A DNA stretch of 64,000 nucleotides from Gammaproteobacteria bacterium UBA7803. Lineage in GTDB: Bacteria; Pseudomonadota; Gammaproteobacteria; Pseudomonadales; Azotimanducaceae. The position numbers and the translations under genes were made by a program. Numbering within the stretch: position 1 is the first letter of the stretch; each line of letters opens with the position of its first letter. The notes beneath the pieces were generated by a model. The model saw nothing but the letters and a program-made list of their open reading frames with translations. It searched no databases and was not told the DNA's origin. Below, one piece after another: positions 23,374 through 32,203 of this stretch. Location: assembly GCA_002480525.1 (NCBI GenBank), contig DLCH01000063.1, positions 1 through 64,000 on the forward strand, given 5' to 3'.

Positions 23374-24246
23374 ATGGCGGTATCAGCGCTGGGTTATATC
23401 GGGCTCGAGGTGTGTGACATTGCAGGCTGGGACAGCTTTCTGCACGACGTGGTTGGACTGATGCGCGGGACGCCGACGCCAGCCGGCATCGCCACCTACC
23501 GGATCGACGACCAGGCTCAGCGGCTCTGCCTGCACCACGGTGCATCCGACGACCTGGGCTACCTGGGCTTTCAGGTGCGCGATCCGGCGGCGTTGCAGGC
23601 GGTCGCCCGACAGCTCGAGCACGACGGCTTTGGCGTCGAGTTGGCGAGCGGGGATCAATGCGCGGAGCGCCGGGTGATGGAGATGATCCGAACGACCGAC
23701 CCGGATGGGCTAGGCGTGGAGATCTTCTGCGGACCCTATCTGGCACCGGAATGCCCGTTCCGCTCCACCGTCTGCTCGGGTTTCGTGACGGCCGACCAAG
23801 GACTCGGCCACGTGGTGCTGTCGGTGGCCGATCCCGATGCCGCGCGGCGGTTCTATGAGCAGGCTCTGGGCTTCCGCCTCAGCGACTTTGTCGTTCTCGG
23901 TCCCCCCGGGGAGAGCATCGAAATAGTGTTTCTCCACTGTAACCCGCGACATCACACCGTGGCGCTGGCGCCGCTCTCGGGTGGAAAGCGGTTGCTTCAC
24001 TTTATGGTGCAGATGCAGACCCTGGACGACGTGGGATCCGCGCTGGACCGCTGCAGCGCGGGAGACGTGCCGCTCAGCATGGGTTTGGGCCGTCACACCA
24101 ACGATTACATGGTGAGTTTCTACGCCGTCACGCCGTCCGGCTTCGACGTGGAGATCGGTAGCGGTGCCCGAACCGTCGATGATGCGACCTGGCGAGTGGA
24201 GCGCCATGCCGCAGTGAGCATCTGGGGGCATCGGCGTTCCCAGTGA
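23374..24246 (+). CDS. Type I extradiol dioxygenase (BphC-like)
   Basis: A 290-residue two-domain vicinal-oxygen-chelate enzyme that cleaves a catechol beside its hydroxyls. Iron ligands align well with 2,3-dihydroxybiphenyl 1,2-dioxygenase: His146 (GLGHVV), His209 (RLLHFM) and Glu260 (GFDVEIG). Second-sphere residues His194, His241 and Tyr250 are also present, so it should be active. AAAGGGGG precedes the ATG. It is divergent from the Rieske subunits across a 94-base promoter region and is followed by an SDR. Confidence 0.93.
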   Translation: MAVSALGYIGLEVCDIAGWDSFLHDVVGLMRGTPTPAGIATYRIDDQAQRLCLHHGASDDLGYLGFQVRDPAALQAVARQLEHDGFGVELASGDQCAERRVMEMIRTTDPDGLGVEIFCGPYLAPECPFRSTVCSGFVTADQGLGHVVLSVADPDAARRFYEQALGFRLSDFVVLGPPGESIEIVFLHCNPRHHTVALAPLSGGKRLLHFMVQMQTLDDVGSALDRCSAGDVPLSMGLGRHTNDYMVSFYAVTPSGFDVEIGSGARTVDDATWRVERHAAVSIWGHRRSQ

Positions 24247-24303
24247 CCGTTCGCGGGAAGCCGGCGCCCGACAACAGTTTCACAACAGCAGGGAGAGCGA
24301 GAG

Positions 24304-25176
24304 ATGCCGACCTTGGAAGGAAAAGTGGCCCTGGTGACCGGAGCGGGAGGGGGGCTGGGTCGCAGCCATGCGCTGCTGCTCGCGCGCGAAGGTGCGGCGG
24401 TGGTAGTGAATGACCTCGGCGGCGCCCGGGACGGTACCGGGGCAGGTCACGGCATGGCGGATCAGGTAGTCGAGGAGATTCGTGCCGCCGGCGGTAAGGC
24501 CGTCGCCGACTACGGCTCCGTGAGCGATGAGCATGATGCCGCCGCGATGGTGCAGAGCGCCGTCAAGAATTTCGGTGCTCTGGATATCTGCATCTGCAAT
24601 GCTGGAATCCTGCGCGACAAGTCGTTCAAGAACATGACCGCGGATATGTGGGATGCGGTCATCGACGTCCATCTGCGCGGCACGTACCTGGTGTCGAAGG
24701 CCGCCTACGACCGGATGCTCGAGCAGCAGCAGGGCGGACGGATCATCGTCACCAGTTCCACCGCAGGGCTCATCGGCAACTTCGGCCAGACCAACTACGG
24801 GGCGGCCAAAGCGGGTATCGCCGGCTTCATGCGCTGCCTGGCACGAGAAGGCACCCGTTACGGCATCACCGTCAATGTGCTGGCGCCGGCGGCCTGGTCG
24901 CGGATGACCCAGGACCTGCTCCCGGAGGCGGCCAAGGATCGCTTCGCACCGGAGAAAGTTTCACCGGTGGTGGCGTGGCTGTGCACCGACGCCGCGGCAG
25001 ACGTGACCGGCAGGATTTTCTGCGCGGGCGGCAACCGCATCAGCATGCTGAACTGGCAGGTCGACACCCTCGCGGAGAAGGACCGGGACACGCCACTGAC
25101 CGTGGAGGAGGTGGGCCAGATCATGGAGGCGACCCGCGATCGCTGGCCGAAGCCGTTGAATCCGATGGATGTATGA
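24304..25176 (+). CDS. SDR, multifunctional-enzyme-2-type hydroxyacyl-CoA dehydrogenase
   Basis: A 290-residue SDR: VTGAGGGLGRSHAL, VVVNDLGG (Asp for NAD), CNAGILRDKSF and the catalytic STAGLIGNFGQTNYGAAK. The NDLGGxxDGxG and NAGILRDxS segments are typical of the dehydrogenase domain of peroxisomal MFE-2/HSD17B4 and the bacterial proteins that oxidise (3R)-hydroxyacyl-CoA. This fits the MaoC hydratases in the window, which make R-hydroxy products. GGGAGAGCGAG precedes the ATG. It is convergent with the MaoC gene at 25201. Confidence 0.88.
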   Translation: MPTLEGKVALVTGAGGGLGRSHALLLAREGAAVVVNDLGGARDGTGAGHGMADQVVEEIRAAGGKAVADYGSVSDEHDAAAMVQSAVKNFGALDICICNAGILRDKSFKNMTADMWDAVIDVHLRGTYLVSKAAYDRMLEQQQGGRIIVTSSTAGLIGNFGQTNYGAAKAGIAGFMRCLAREGTRYGITVNVLAPAAWSRMTQDLLPEAAKDRFAPEKVSPVVAWLCTDAAADVTGRIFCAGGNRISMLNWQVDTLAEKDRDTPLTVEEVGQIMEATRDRWPKPLNPMDV

Positions 25177-25200
25177 CGTCCCGCCCTGGCGACCTCTGGA

Positions 25201-25680
25201 TCAATCGCCGCCCGAGTCTCTCAGCGAGCGCCCCGCAGCGAGCCGCAGCGGTGTGTAAGAAATCACCGTCTCGCCGCGTTGGTTGACGATGTCGTTGCGG
25301 GTGCGCACCAGGCCCCGGCTGGGATCTTTGGAGGTGGCCCGGCTTTCCAGCACCTCCACTTCAACGTGTACGGTGTCGCCAACGAAGGTGGGGCCCTTGA
25401 CGTCGAAGGTCATGGACAGAAAAGCAAGGCCGGTTCGCTGCAGCGTCGCTTGCACCAGCAGTCCCTCGGCAATCGCATACACCAGCGCACCCGGAACCAG
25501 GCGGCCTCCTCGAGGTGCGTGTTGCGCGGCGTACTCGGCGTCCGTGAACAGCACCTCCACCATGCCGGTATTGTTGATGAAGTTGACGAGGTCCGTCTCC
25601 GTGATGGTCCGTGCGAGGCTCCGGAAGCGTCTGCCCACCGGCAAATCCTCCCAGGCGATTCCGAGGCCGACGATCTCCAT
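25201..25680 (-). CDS. MaoC-like hotdog protein
   Basis: A 159-residue single hotdog domain: EDLPVGRRFRSLARTITETDLVNF, quoted only to VGRRFRSLARTIT, then LVPGALVYAIAEGLL and GDTVHVEVEVLESRATSKDPSRG. This is the FAS1_DH_region/MaoC type. The usual D-x4-H catalytic dyad is only partly visible (TETDLVNFINN lacks the His), so catalytic activity is uncertain. GGGAGGG precedes the ATG. It is divergent from the PdxA-like gene. Confidence 0.75.
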   Translation of the reverse strand: MEIVGLGIAWEDLPVGRRFRSLARTITETDLVNFINNTGMVEVLFTDAEYAAQHAPRGGRLVPGALVYAIAEGLLVQATLQRTGLAFLSMTFDVKGPTFVGDTVHVEVEVLESRATSKDPSRGLVRTRNDIVNQRGETVISYTPLRLAAGRSLRDSGGD

Positions 25681-25785
25681 GGTCCCTCCCTTCCGGCAGT
25701 CCGGCCCGGTGCGTCCCGGGACTTGCCACGCGGGCTCGTGCGCGCGTAGTCTGTCGTAAAGCCGCTTACTGTTCCAGAGGGTTTC

Positions 25786-26757
25786 ATGGAGGAGAAGCCA
25801 TTGATCGGCATTACCCCCGGCGACCCCTGCGGCATCGGGCCAGAGGTCGTCGCAAAGTCGCTGGCGACGGGTTTGCCCTATGCGAGCTGCCGCCCCGTGG
25901 TGATCGGCAGCGTAGCAGCGGTTGCGCTGGGTGCCGAGGTGGCGGGGGCTGACTTGAAGGTCCGGCGGATCGGGGATCTGTCGCGGGCGGGACGTGAGGA
26001 GGGCACCGTGGACGTCCTCGATCCGGACAACCTCGAGGCGTCGGAGATCGAGCCCGGTGTTGCCAAGGCGAGTTGCGGGCGTGCCAACGCGCAGTGGCTC
26101 CAAGCCGCCACCGACCTGGCCATGTCGGGGCGGATCGCAGCCAGTGTGATGGCGCCGGTCAACGGCGAGGCGCTGGCGAGAGGCGGCATGACAGGGGGGC
26201 TGCCAGGCACCGATCCGGGTTCCCTGTATCTGACGTTGCTGTCCGGGCCGTTGCGTGTTGTGCATGTGTTCGATCACGTTCCCCTGGAGGACGTCTGCCG
26301 GAACCTCTCCCAGGAGCTCGTCACAACTGCGATCGTCCGCACGGCCGAGTCCCTCGAGCGCTGGGGAATCGCCAATCCGCGTGTCGGCGTTGCCGGGCTG
26401 AACCCGCACGCGCTCGGGCGCCAGGAAAGTGCGTCGATCGAGCCTGGCGTGGCGGCGGCAGCGGCGGCCGGGATTGCCGTCGAAGGTCCCGTTGCACCGG
26501 ACACCGTGTTCCGGCGCTGCATCGAGGGCCGCTACGACGTGGTGATTGCCATGTTCCACGACCAGGGCCATATCGCCATCAAGACCTGGGGTTTCGAAGG
26601 CAACTGCGCTGTGTTTCTGGGCGCGCCCTACCTGTTTCTGAGCGTTGGGCACGGCACGGCCTACGACATTGCCGGGCGGGGGGTTGCCGATCACCGGATG
26701 ATGCTGTCCGCCCTTCTTCAGGCTGCGAGTCTGGCATCGGGTCGCGGGTTTTGTTGA
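25786..26757 (+). CDS. PdxA-family dehydrogenase (PdxA2/TphB-like)
   Basis: A 323-residue protein of the 4-hydroxythreonine-4-phosphate dehydrogenase family: GITPGDPCGIGPEVVAKSL at the start, MAPVNGEAL, GLNPHALG (His208), APDTVF and AMFHDQGH (His258). Two of the three metal histidines are kept, but the GHTE loop that supplies the first reads PGTDP (140-144), so that ligand is missing. With a Rieske dioxygenase and an extradiol enzyme nearby, a cis-dihydrodiol-carboxylate dehydrogenase role like terephthalate TphB is more likely than vitamin B6 synthesis. Confidence 0.82.
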   Translation: MEEKPLIGITPGDPCGIGPEVVAKSLATGLPYASCRPVVIGSVAAVALGAEVAGADLKVRRIGDLSRAGREEGTVDVLDPDNLEASEIEPGVAKASCGRANAQWLQAATDLAMSGRIAASVMAPVNGEALARGGMTGGLPGTDPGSLYLTLLSGPLRVVHVFDHVPLEDVCRNLSQELVTTAIVRTAESLERWGIANPRVGVAGLNPHALGRQESASIEPGVAAAAAAGIAVEGPVAPDTVFRRCIEGRYDVVIAMFHDQGHIAIKTWGFEGNCAVFLGAPYLFLSVGHGTAYDIAGRGVADHRMMLSALLQAASLASGRGFC

Positions 26758-26832
26758 GCCGACCCTCGTCTTGTCGCGGCATCAAGATGATTGTAAACTA
26801 GCGTACTAAACGCTTTGAATGAGGCTTGGACC

Positions 26833-27039
26833 ATGCGCTGGAAGGCAGCAGTTCTGGTGGCGTTATTGCTCCTGACGTCGTGTGCGGTCGCGCATGCGCC
26901 CAATTCACTGGCCGGCCTCAAGCGACAGGCCGAGGTTGAACGGATCATGGCCATCAAGCGATGTGTGTTGGACGATGTGGCGCGGCACTGGCCGAAAGTG
27001 GTGTACTACAAAGACGGGACTCCGCCGCACTGCCTTTGA
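26833..27039 (+). CDS. Small lipoprotein, unknown function
   Basis: A 68-residue protein with a positively charged start (MRWK), a hydrophobic stretch and a lipobox LTSC, so the mature lipoprotein would begin at Cys17 and be about 52 residues. The mature part has three further charged segments and two more cysteines (RCVLDD and PHCL at the C-terminus). GAGG lies 8 bases upstream of the ATG at 26833. I do not recognise a family. It stands alone between the PdxA-like gene and a decayed region. Confidence 0.62.
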   Translation: MRWKAAVLVALLLLTSCAVAHAPNSLAGLKRQAEVERIMAIKRCVLDDVARHWPKVVYYKDGTPPHCL

Positions 27040-27075
27040 GATCCTAAAGGTCAGGCTTCCCGTAGCCGGGCCGTT

Positions 27076-27168
27076 TATGGCCGCAACGCCGACACCCCGA
27101 TGCCGTTCGTAGCCGCCCGCTCGCCCGGCGACTCCTTCGACACCGCCATCGAGGCGGTGCGGCTTTTG
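27076..27168 (+). pseudogene. 2-oxoacid:ferredoxin oxidoreductase alpha-subunit fragment
   Basis: The frame reads YGRNADTPMPFVAARSPGDS followed by FDTAIEAVRL. This is a conserved internal segment of KorA-type alpha subunits (normally near 600 residues), in which residues around 'DTPMPVxAARSPGDCFDxAxEA' precede the region binding the cofactor. Nothing before or after it in this frame belongs to the family. Confidence 0.65.
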
Positions 27169-27199
27169 ACGACGTCGTGGCGAAGAAGACGGCAGCGGA

Positions 27200-27529
27200 C
27201 ACCCGGATCTCCACTTGGTGCACGGCGAGCCGCTGATCTACGGGCGTGATCGCGACAAGGGCCTGAAGCTCGATCCGCAAACCCTGACCCTCGAGGCCGT
27301 GACCATCGGCCAGGACGGTGTCAGCGAGGGCGACCTCGCCGTGCACGACGAGACCAACCCGGTGCTCGCACAGATGCCGATCATCCTGGCACCGCCGCTG
27401 CCCACGGCCATGGGGGTGATTCACCGCCACCAGGCCCGGGCCTTCGACGCCAACTTCGCCATCGGCAAGCCGCGGGAGCGCAGGGTGCTGGTGCTGCTGC
27501 ATCGGTGGAACATGCTGGATCGGAGATGA
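27200..27529 (+). pseudogene. 2-oxoacid:ferredoxin oxidoreductase beta-subunit C-terminal fragment
   Basis: About 109 residues starting HPDLHLVHGEPLIYG, then DRDKGLKLDPQTL, DLAVHDETNPVLAQ and PTAMGVIHR. This matches the C-terminus of KorB-like beta subunits ('HGEPLVFG..RDKGIRLD ... LVHDE'). The thiamine-diphosphate domain is absent. Together with the alpha-subunit scrap just upstream, it shows that a korAB-type operon was lost by deletion. The remaining 27530-27692 shows nothing recognisable. Confidence 0.68.
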
Positions 27530-27692
27530 AGCCGGCATCACGCTGCCCCACCGGTGCTTGGGTGCGTTTGCGGCTTCCCCGGTGGCCCCGAGCTGGGCGA
27601 CCTGCTGCGGCCCCGACTGGGCCCTGTGGAGGACGTGGCTGTGTAGGGTGACCCGGTTGGGCCGAAGCCCGGAGGTTCCCGTTGCAGATCTC

Positions 27693-29360
27693 TCAGTGCT
27701 CGGCGCCGGAGACGTTGCCGACGGCGGCACTAGCAAAATCCGTGACGCTCTTGTAATCGGCCTTGCCATTCGGTGCCCGCAGGGGGACCTTCGAGATCAG
27801 GATCCGCTTCGGCGCCTTGTAGGGTGCGAGCTGTGACTTGACGTGCTCGCGCAGCGCAGCCTCGTCGAATCTCGCCGGATCCACAGGGACGACGACGCCG
27901 GTGACTGCCTGCCCCCAGCGCTCGTCCGGCACGCCCACGACGAGTGCGTCCTCCACGTTGGGGTGGGTCTTTAGCGCTTCCTCGACTTCCTCGGGATAGA
28001 TCTTCTCGCCGCCGGAGTTGATGCACACGGAACCCCGGCCGAGCAGGGTCAGTGTGCCGTCGGCCTGGACGACACACCAGTCGCCCGGCACGGAGTAGCG
28101 CACGCCGTCGATCACGGGGAACGTCCTGGCCGTTTTCTCCGGATCCTTGTAGTACCCCACCGGAATCGGGCCGGGTCGGGCTATGAAACCCGGTTCGCCG
28201 CTACCGGGCTGCACGGGCCGATGGTCTTCGGTGAACACCTTGCAGTGCTCGCCGATGGTGAACTTGGCCGTGGTCGGCTCCTCGTTGCCGGTGGTGCGGG
28301 AGGTGCCGAAGCCGATGGCTTCGGAGGCGCCGAAGGAGTCCATCAGCACCATGTTGGGGTTGTGGCGCAGCAGCCCGCGCTTCACCTCCGGGGACCACAT
28401 GACGCCCGAGCTGACGATGCCCATCACGCTGGAGAGATCGTAGCTGCCGGGTTTCTCCTCGAGGGCGCGCAGCAGGGGCTTGGCAAACGCGTCGCCGACG
28501 ATGGCGAGCGAGTTGACGCGATAGCGCTCGACCGTCGCCCACATGGCGTGCGGATCGAGACTGTGTTCCGGCACCGTGACCACGCAGCCGCCCTGGCTCA
28601 GCGTGTTGATGCTCGTCAGCATGGCGGTGCCGTGCATGAGCGGACAGGCGGCCAGCATCTTGCCACGCATGGGCGCCTTGGCGACGCGCTGGGCGTGCTC
28701 TGCCGGGGATTCGGGTGCTGGCTGGCCGGGATTCAGCAGTGATGACCCGGAGCCGCCGGCCTGCCAGATTGCCTCATGCTCCCACATCACGCCCTTGGGC
28801 ATGCCGGTGGTGCCTCCGGTATAGATGAAAAGCAGGTCCTTGCCGCTGCGTTCGACGTCCAGCGGCGAGCCGTCGCCTTCGCCGACGACGTCGCCGTAGC
28901 ACACGGCGAAATGCGCGGCACGATCTTGCGGCTCCTCGAAATAGGGTGTGACCTCGATCCAGACACGAACCTTCGGCAGCCGCGGGCGCAGCGCCGCCAC
29001 GTGCTCGCGGAACTCGGCGCCGTACACGACGGCCTCGGCGTCCGAGTTGTCGAGGATGTAGTGCAGCTCGTTGTCGCGATATCGGTAGTTGACGTTCACG
29101 TGGACATAACGGCCCTTGAAGCTCGCGACCATCGTCTCGATGTAGGCTGGGCAGTTGCGCATGTAGTGCGCGACCTTGCTGTCCGGGCGCAGGCCCTGGG
29201 CGGCCAGATAGCGGGCCAGTCGATTGCTGCGTCGCATCAGCTCCGGCCATGAGATCGTGATGCCTGACGAGCCGCCCGGGCCGGCATGGATGCAGGCCGG
29301 ATGCTCTTCGTTGCTGACCTCGGCGATGGCTTCAAAAATGTCGGCGAAGTTCCAGGCCAT
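27693..29360 (-). CDS. Acyl-CoA synthetase (AMP-forming, FadD-like)
   Basis: A 555-residue ligase. The ATP loop is YTGGTTGMPKG, the A5-type motif is DSFGASEAIG, the hinge region is GDW and then INSGGEKIYPEEVEEAL, and the C-terminal catalytic lysine is Lys533 in APNGKADYKS. It activates a fatty or cyclic acid to its CoA thioester. The start MAWNFADIF is preferred over an ATG 4 codons earlier because GGAG lies 6 bases upstream. It is the last gene of the operon that begins at 38821, so the substrate is probably the product of the upstream hydrolases. Confidence 0.92.
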   Translation of the reverse strand: MAWNFADIFEAIAEVSNEEHPACIHAGPGGSSGITISWPELMRRSNRLARYLAAQGLRPDSKVAHYMRNCPAYIETMVASFKGRYVHVNVNYRYRDNELHYILDNSDAEAVVYGAEFREHVAALRPRLPKVRVWIEVTPYFEEPQDRAAHFAVCYGDVVGEGDGSPLDVERSGKDLLFIYTGGTTGMPKGVMWEHEAIWQAGGSGSSLLNPGQPAPESPAEHAQRVAKAPMRGKMLAACPLMHGTAMLTSINTLSQGGCVVTVPEHSLDPHAMWATVERYRVNSLAIVGDAFAKPLLRALEEKPGSYDLSSVMGIVSSGVMWSPEVKRGLLRHNPNMVLMDSFGASEAIGFGTSRTTGNEEPTTAKFTIGEHCKVFTEDHRPVQPGSGEPGFIARPGPIPVGYYKDPEKTARTFPVIDGVRYSVPGDWCVVQADGTLTLLGRGSVCINSGGEKIYPEEVEEALKTHPNVEDALVVGVPDERWGQAVTGVVVPVDPARFDEAALREHVKSQLAPYKAPKRILISKVPLRAPNGKADYKSVTDFASAAVGNVSGAEH

Positions 29361-29372
29361 GGCATTCTCCAA

Positions 29373-30503
29373 TCAGTTATCGGCGAAATTCGGCATCACC
29401 TTGCGGGCAAACAGGTCGAGGGAGTCCTGTAGCTGCGCCGGCGTGTGCAGGCCCTGGGGAATGAGCAGGAAAGCCTCTTCGATGGGCACGCTCTTCGACA
29501 CTGTTTCGATCTGCCGGTTCAAGGTATCGGGAGAACCGACGAGCAGCTGGGGCAGCCCTTGTCCAAAGGGCGTGGCCCAGGTTTTCCAGAACCACTCCAT
29601 GTCTTCGAACAAGGCCTGGGCCTTGGCATCGGTCTCGGCGCACACCGCGATGCCGCCCCAGCAGGCCTGCTCCCCCGGGACCACGTCGTGGCCGTGGCGT
29701 CTGGCCTCTTGCTCCCATTCGCGCCACAACAGCTCGAGGAACTCGGTGTTGCCCGACAGCACGATTGGCCGCCCCTTGTAACGGGCCCAGAATTTCGCCG
29801 TCCGCAAGCTCTGCGAGAAGCCGCCGTAGAGCGGGATGGTCGCCTGGTAAGGCTTGGGCGCAATGCCCACCTCGTGCACGCGCATGTCGGTGTCCACGCC
29901 CCGGCCGTATTGAACGTAGACCGGGTGATCGTGAGGATTGACGAATTCCGGCGGCGGGAACTGCCAGAACCTGCCCTGGTGGTTGAGGGTGTCGTGACCG
30001 AGGGCCTTGACGACCACGTCGACGAACTCCGCGAAATACTCGCGGTTCAGCTCGTTCTCCGGGCGATCCGCGTTCCAGGGCCCGACGGCGGCGAGCTCCG
30101 GGCGGATCTTGTAGTTCTCGACCCAGCGGGCCTGATAGCCGCGCACCAGGCCCACGCCGAACCGGCCCTTCAACATGTGATCCAGGGTCGCGATCTTCTC
30201 GGCCGTCATCAGCGGGTTGTTGACGGTGCTGACGAACCCGCAGGTGACGATGCGCAGTTGGCGGGTGTGCTGACCCAGCCACATGGCCATCAGACACGGG
30301 TCGTTGGAGATCTCGAAGCCTTCGATCTGCAGATGGTGCTCGGGGTGGCCGAAGGCGAAGTAGCCGGCATCGTCGGCGAAGGCCGCCACTTCGCCGAGCT
30401 CGTCGAGCATCCGCTGGTAGAGCTCGGGCCGGCGGCCGGCCATGCCGGCCTCGAGCTCGGAGCGGCGCCCGATGGTGCAGTAGACGAACAGGCCGAACTT
30501 CAT
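29373..30503 (-). CDS. LLM-class flavin-dependent oxidoreductase
   Basis: A 376-residue bacterial-luciferase-like TIM barrel starting MKFGLFVYCTIG. Landmarks are GHPEHHLQIEGFE, TVNNPLMTAEKIATLDHMLKGR (quoted to NNPLMTAEKIATLD), FGVGLVRGYQ and WNADRPEN. It uses FMN or F420; which one cannot be read here. It resembles the alkanal monooxygenase-like group found in ring-degradation clusters. Its ATG overlaps the D-aminoacylase-like stop (ATGA), so translation is coupled. Confidence 0.85.
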   Translation of the reverse strand: MKFGLFVYCTIGRRSELEAGMAGRRPELYQRMLDELGEVAAFADDAGYFAFGHPEHHLQIEGFEISNDPCLMAMWLGQHTRQLRIVTCGFVSTVNNPLMTAEKIATLDHMLKGRFGVGLVRGYQARWVENYKIRPELAAVGPWNADRPENELNREYFAEFVDVVVKALGHDTLNHQGRFWQFPPPEFVNPHDHPVYVQYGRGVDTDMRVHEVGIAPKPYQATIPLYGGFSQSLRTAKFWARYKGRPIVLSGNTEFLELLWREWEQEARRHGHDVVPGEQACWGGIAVCAETDAKAQALFEDMEWFWKTWATPFGQGLPQLLVGSPDTLNRQIETVSKSVPIEEAFLLIPQGLHTPAQLQDSLDLFARKVMPNFADN

Positions 30504-32185
30504 GCGGCCCGTCCGTTGCGCAGCAGCCTGCCGGGCAGGGCGCCATTGCCCGCGATCTGATCCTCGTCCGCCTGGCGCAGCAGCGTTCCGTTGACGATCA
30601 CCGCCTCGATGCCGCGGGCGCGGCTGATGAGGCGCTCCGCCCCGGCGGGCTGGTCCGTCACCCGCTCCAGCGGGCTTGCCCCCACGGTGTCCGGATCGAA
30701 GATCACGATGTCAGCGGGCCGGTCGACGGCGAGCAGCCCGCGATCGGCGATGCCGAACACCGTCGCCGGCAGCGAGGTGAGCATCTGCACCGCCCGCTCC
30801 AAGGAAAGCACCCCGGTTTCCCGCACCCAATGGCCGAGCAGGTGGGTGCTGTAGCACGCATCGCAGAGCTGACTGGCGTGGGCGCCGGCGTCGGAGAGCC
30901 CCAGCACCACATGATCGTTGCCGAGCATCGTCGCCACTTCCGATTCGTCGGCATTGGCCACCGGCATGCGAATGCGGGTGTCGAGCTCCTCCTCGATGAC
31001 GAGATCGAGCATGAAATCGGCGATGCGCTTACCCTTTTCTGCGGCGAGCTGCGGGAGCAGACGCTCCTGGTACTCCGGGTGCAACCGGCTGTAGGAGACC
31101 ACCGCCTTGGCGAACGCGTCGGTCAGTGCGCCGCCCTCGATCATGCGATGGAACTCGCCGCGGAAATCCTCGGAGGCGTATGCCTGCATGCGGCTGGCCG
31201 GGTCGGCGCCGGAGAGCTTGTTGAACACCGGGTTCATGTCCAGCAGGAACGGTTCCTTCAGGGTGAACTCCAGCACCAGCGGCCGGCAGGCTACCTGGGG
31301 CCAGACGTCCGCGCCGCGCGCCTGAATGGCGGCGGATCGTTCGAGCTGGTCCGTGACCGAGCTGTTGCGCAGCAGCCCGCCGCCGCCGAGCAGCGCCGTC
31401 CAGCTCACGCGGATGCCGTGGCTGCTCGCCAGACGCTCGAACTCGGGCAGCGCCAGGCCCTTGCCGATGGTGGCCTGCATCACGCCGCGGCCGGCGGCGG
31501 GAACGGTGGCCGCCAGCGCGTCGACTTCCTCGAAGCCCGCGAGCCGGCTCGGTACCGGCCGGCCCTCGAACCCGACGTGGGTGGCGGCCTTCGACGTGGC
31601 GAAGCCGAGGCCACCCGCGGCGATCGCTTGACGCACGATCCGCTGCATCTTGGCAATCTCGTCGGCGGTGGCTTCCCGCTCGGTCGCCTCTTCGCCCATC
31701 ACATACAGGCGCACGGGCGTGTGGCCCACCAGGGCCGCGACGTTGATCGCACTGCCGCGGCGCTCGATGGCGTCGAGATACTCGGGGAAGGTTTCGAAGG
31801 GCCAGTCGTCGCCGAGGCCCGCGAACAGCGCCTCGGCGGTCATTCCCTCCACCTTCTCGAGGGTCCGCACGATGAGCTCCCGATGCGCCGGCCGGGTCGG
31901 CGCGATGCCGAAGCCGCAGTTGCCCATGACCACGGTCGTCACGCCGTGCCAGGGAGAGATCGTCAGCATCCGGTCCCACAGGATCTGGGCATCGTAGTGG
32001 GTGTGAATGTCGACGAAGCCCGGCGCGACCACCTTGCCGCCGGCGTCGAGCGAGCGTTTCGCCTTGCCGGTCACATCGCCCATGGCCACGATGCGGCCGT
32101 CCTCGATCGCGATGCTGCCGGTACGGCCGGGCGCACCGGAGCCGTCCACCAGCGTGCCGTTGTCGATTCTCAGATCGAACGTCAT
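30500..32185 (-). CDS. D-aminoacylase-type amidohydrolase
   Basis: A 561-residue amidohydrolase-3 enzyme related to N-acyl-D-amino-acid deacylase. The small beta-sandwich flanks a TIM barrel with metal ligands His61 and His63 (DIHTHYD), the family cysteine Cys90 (MGNCGFG), VGHTPVRLYVMG and the acidic ligand in LSDAGAHAS. In known enzymes a zinc ion bridges these residues. It would hydrolyse an amide or imide bond. It shares a 4-base overlap with the flavin oxidoreductase. A paralogue lies at 51539. Confidence 0.87.
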   Translation of the reverse strand: MTFDLRIDNGTLVDGSGAPGRTGSIAIEDGRIVAMGDVTGKAKRSLDAGGKVVAPGFVDIHTHYDAQILWDRMLTISPWHGVTTVVMGNCGFGIAPTRPAHRELIVRTLEKVEGMTAEALFAGLGDDWPFETFPEYLDAIERRGSAINVAALVGHTPVRLYVMGEEATEREATADEIAKMQRIVRQAIAAGGLGFATSKAATHVGFEGRPVPSRLAGFEEVDALAATVPAAGRGVMQATIGKGLALPEFERLASSHGIRVSWTALLGGGGLLRNSSVTDQLERSAAIQARGADVWPQVACRPLVLEFTLKEPFLLDMNPVFNKLSGADPASRMQAYASEDFRGEFHRMIEGGALTDAFAKAVVSYSRLHPEYQERLLPQLAAEKGKRIADFMLDLVIEEELDTRIRMPVANADESEVATMLGNDHVVLGLSDAGAHASQLCDACYSTHLLGHWVRETGVLSLERAVQMLTSLPATVFGIADRGLLAVDRPADIVIFDPDTVGASPLERVTDQPAGAERLISRARGIEAVIVNGTLLRQADEDQIAGNGALPGRLLRNGRAA

Positions 32186-32203
32186 GGGGTTGCCTCCCGG
32201 TGT

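Noticed and set aside
25786..26757. Assignment to vitamin B6 synthesis (pdxA)
   Set aside because: The GHTE metal loop is lost and the neighbours are aromatic-degradation genes.
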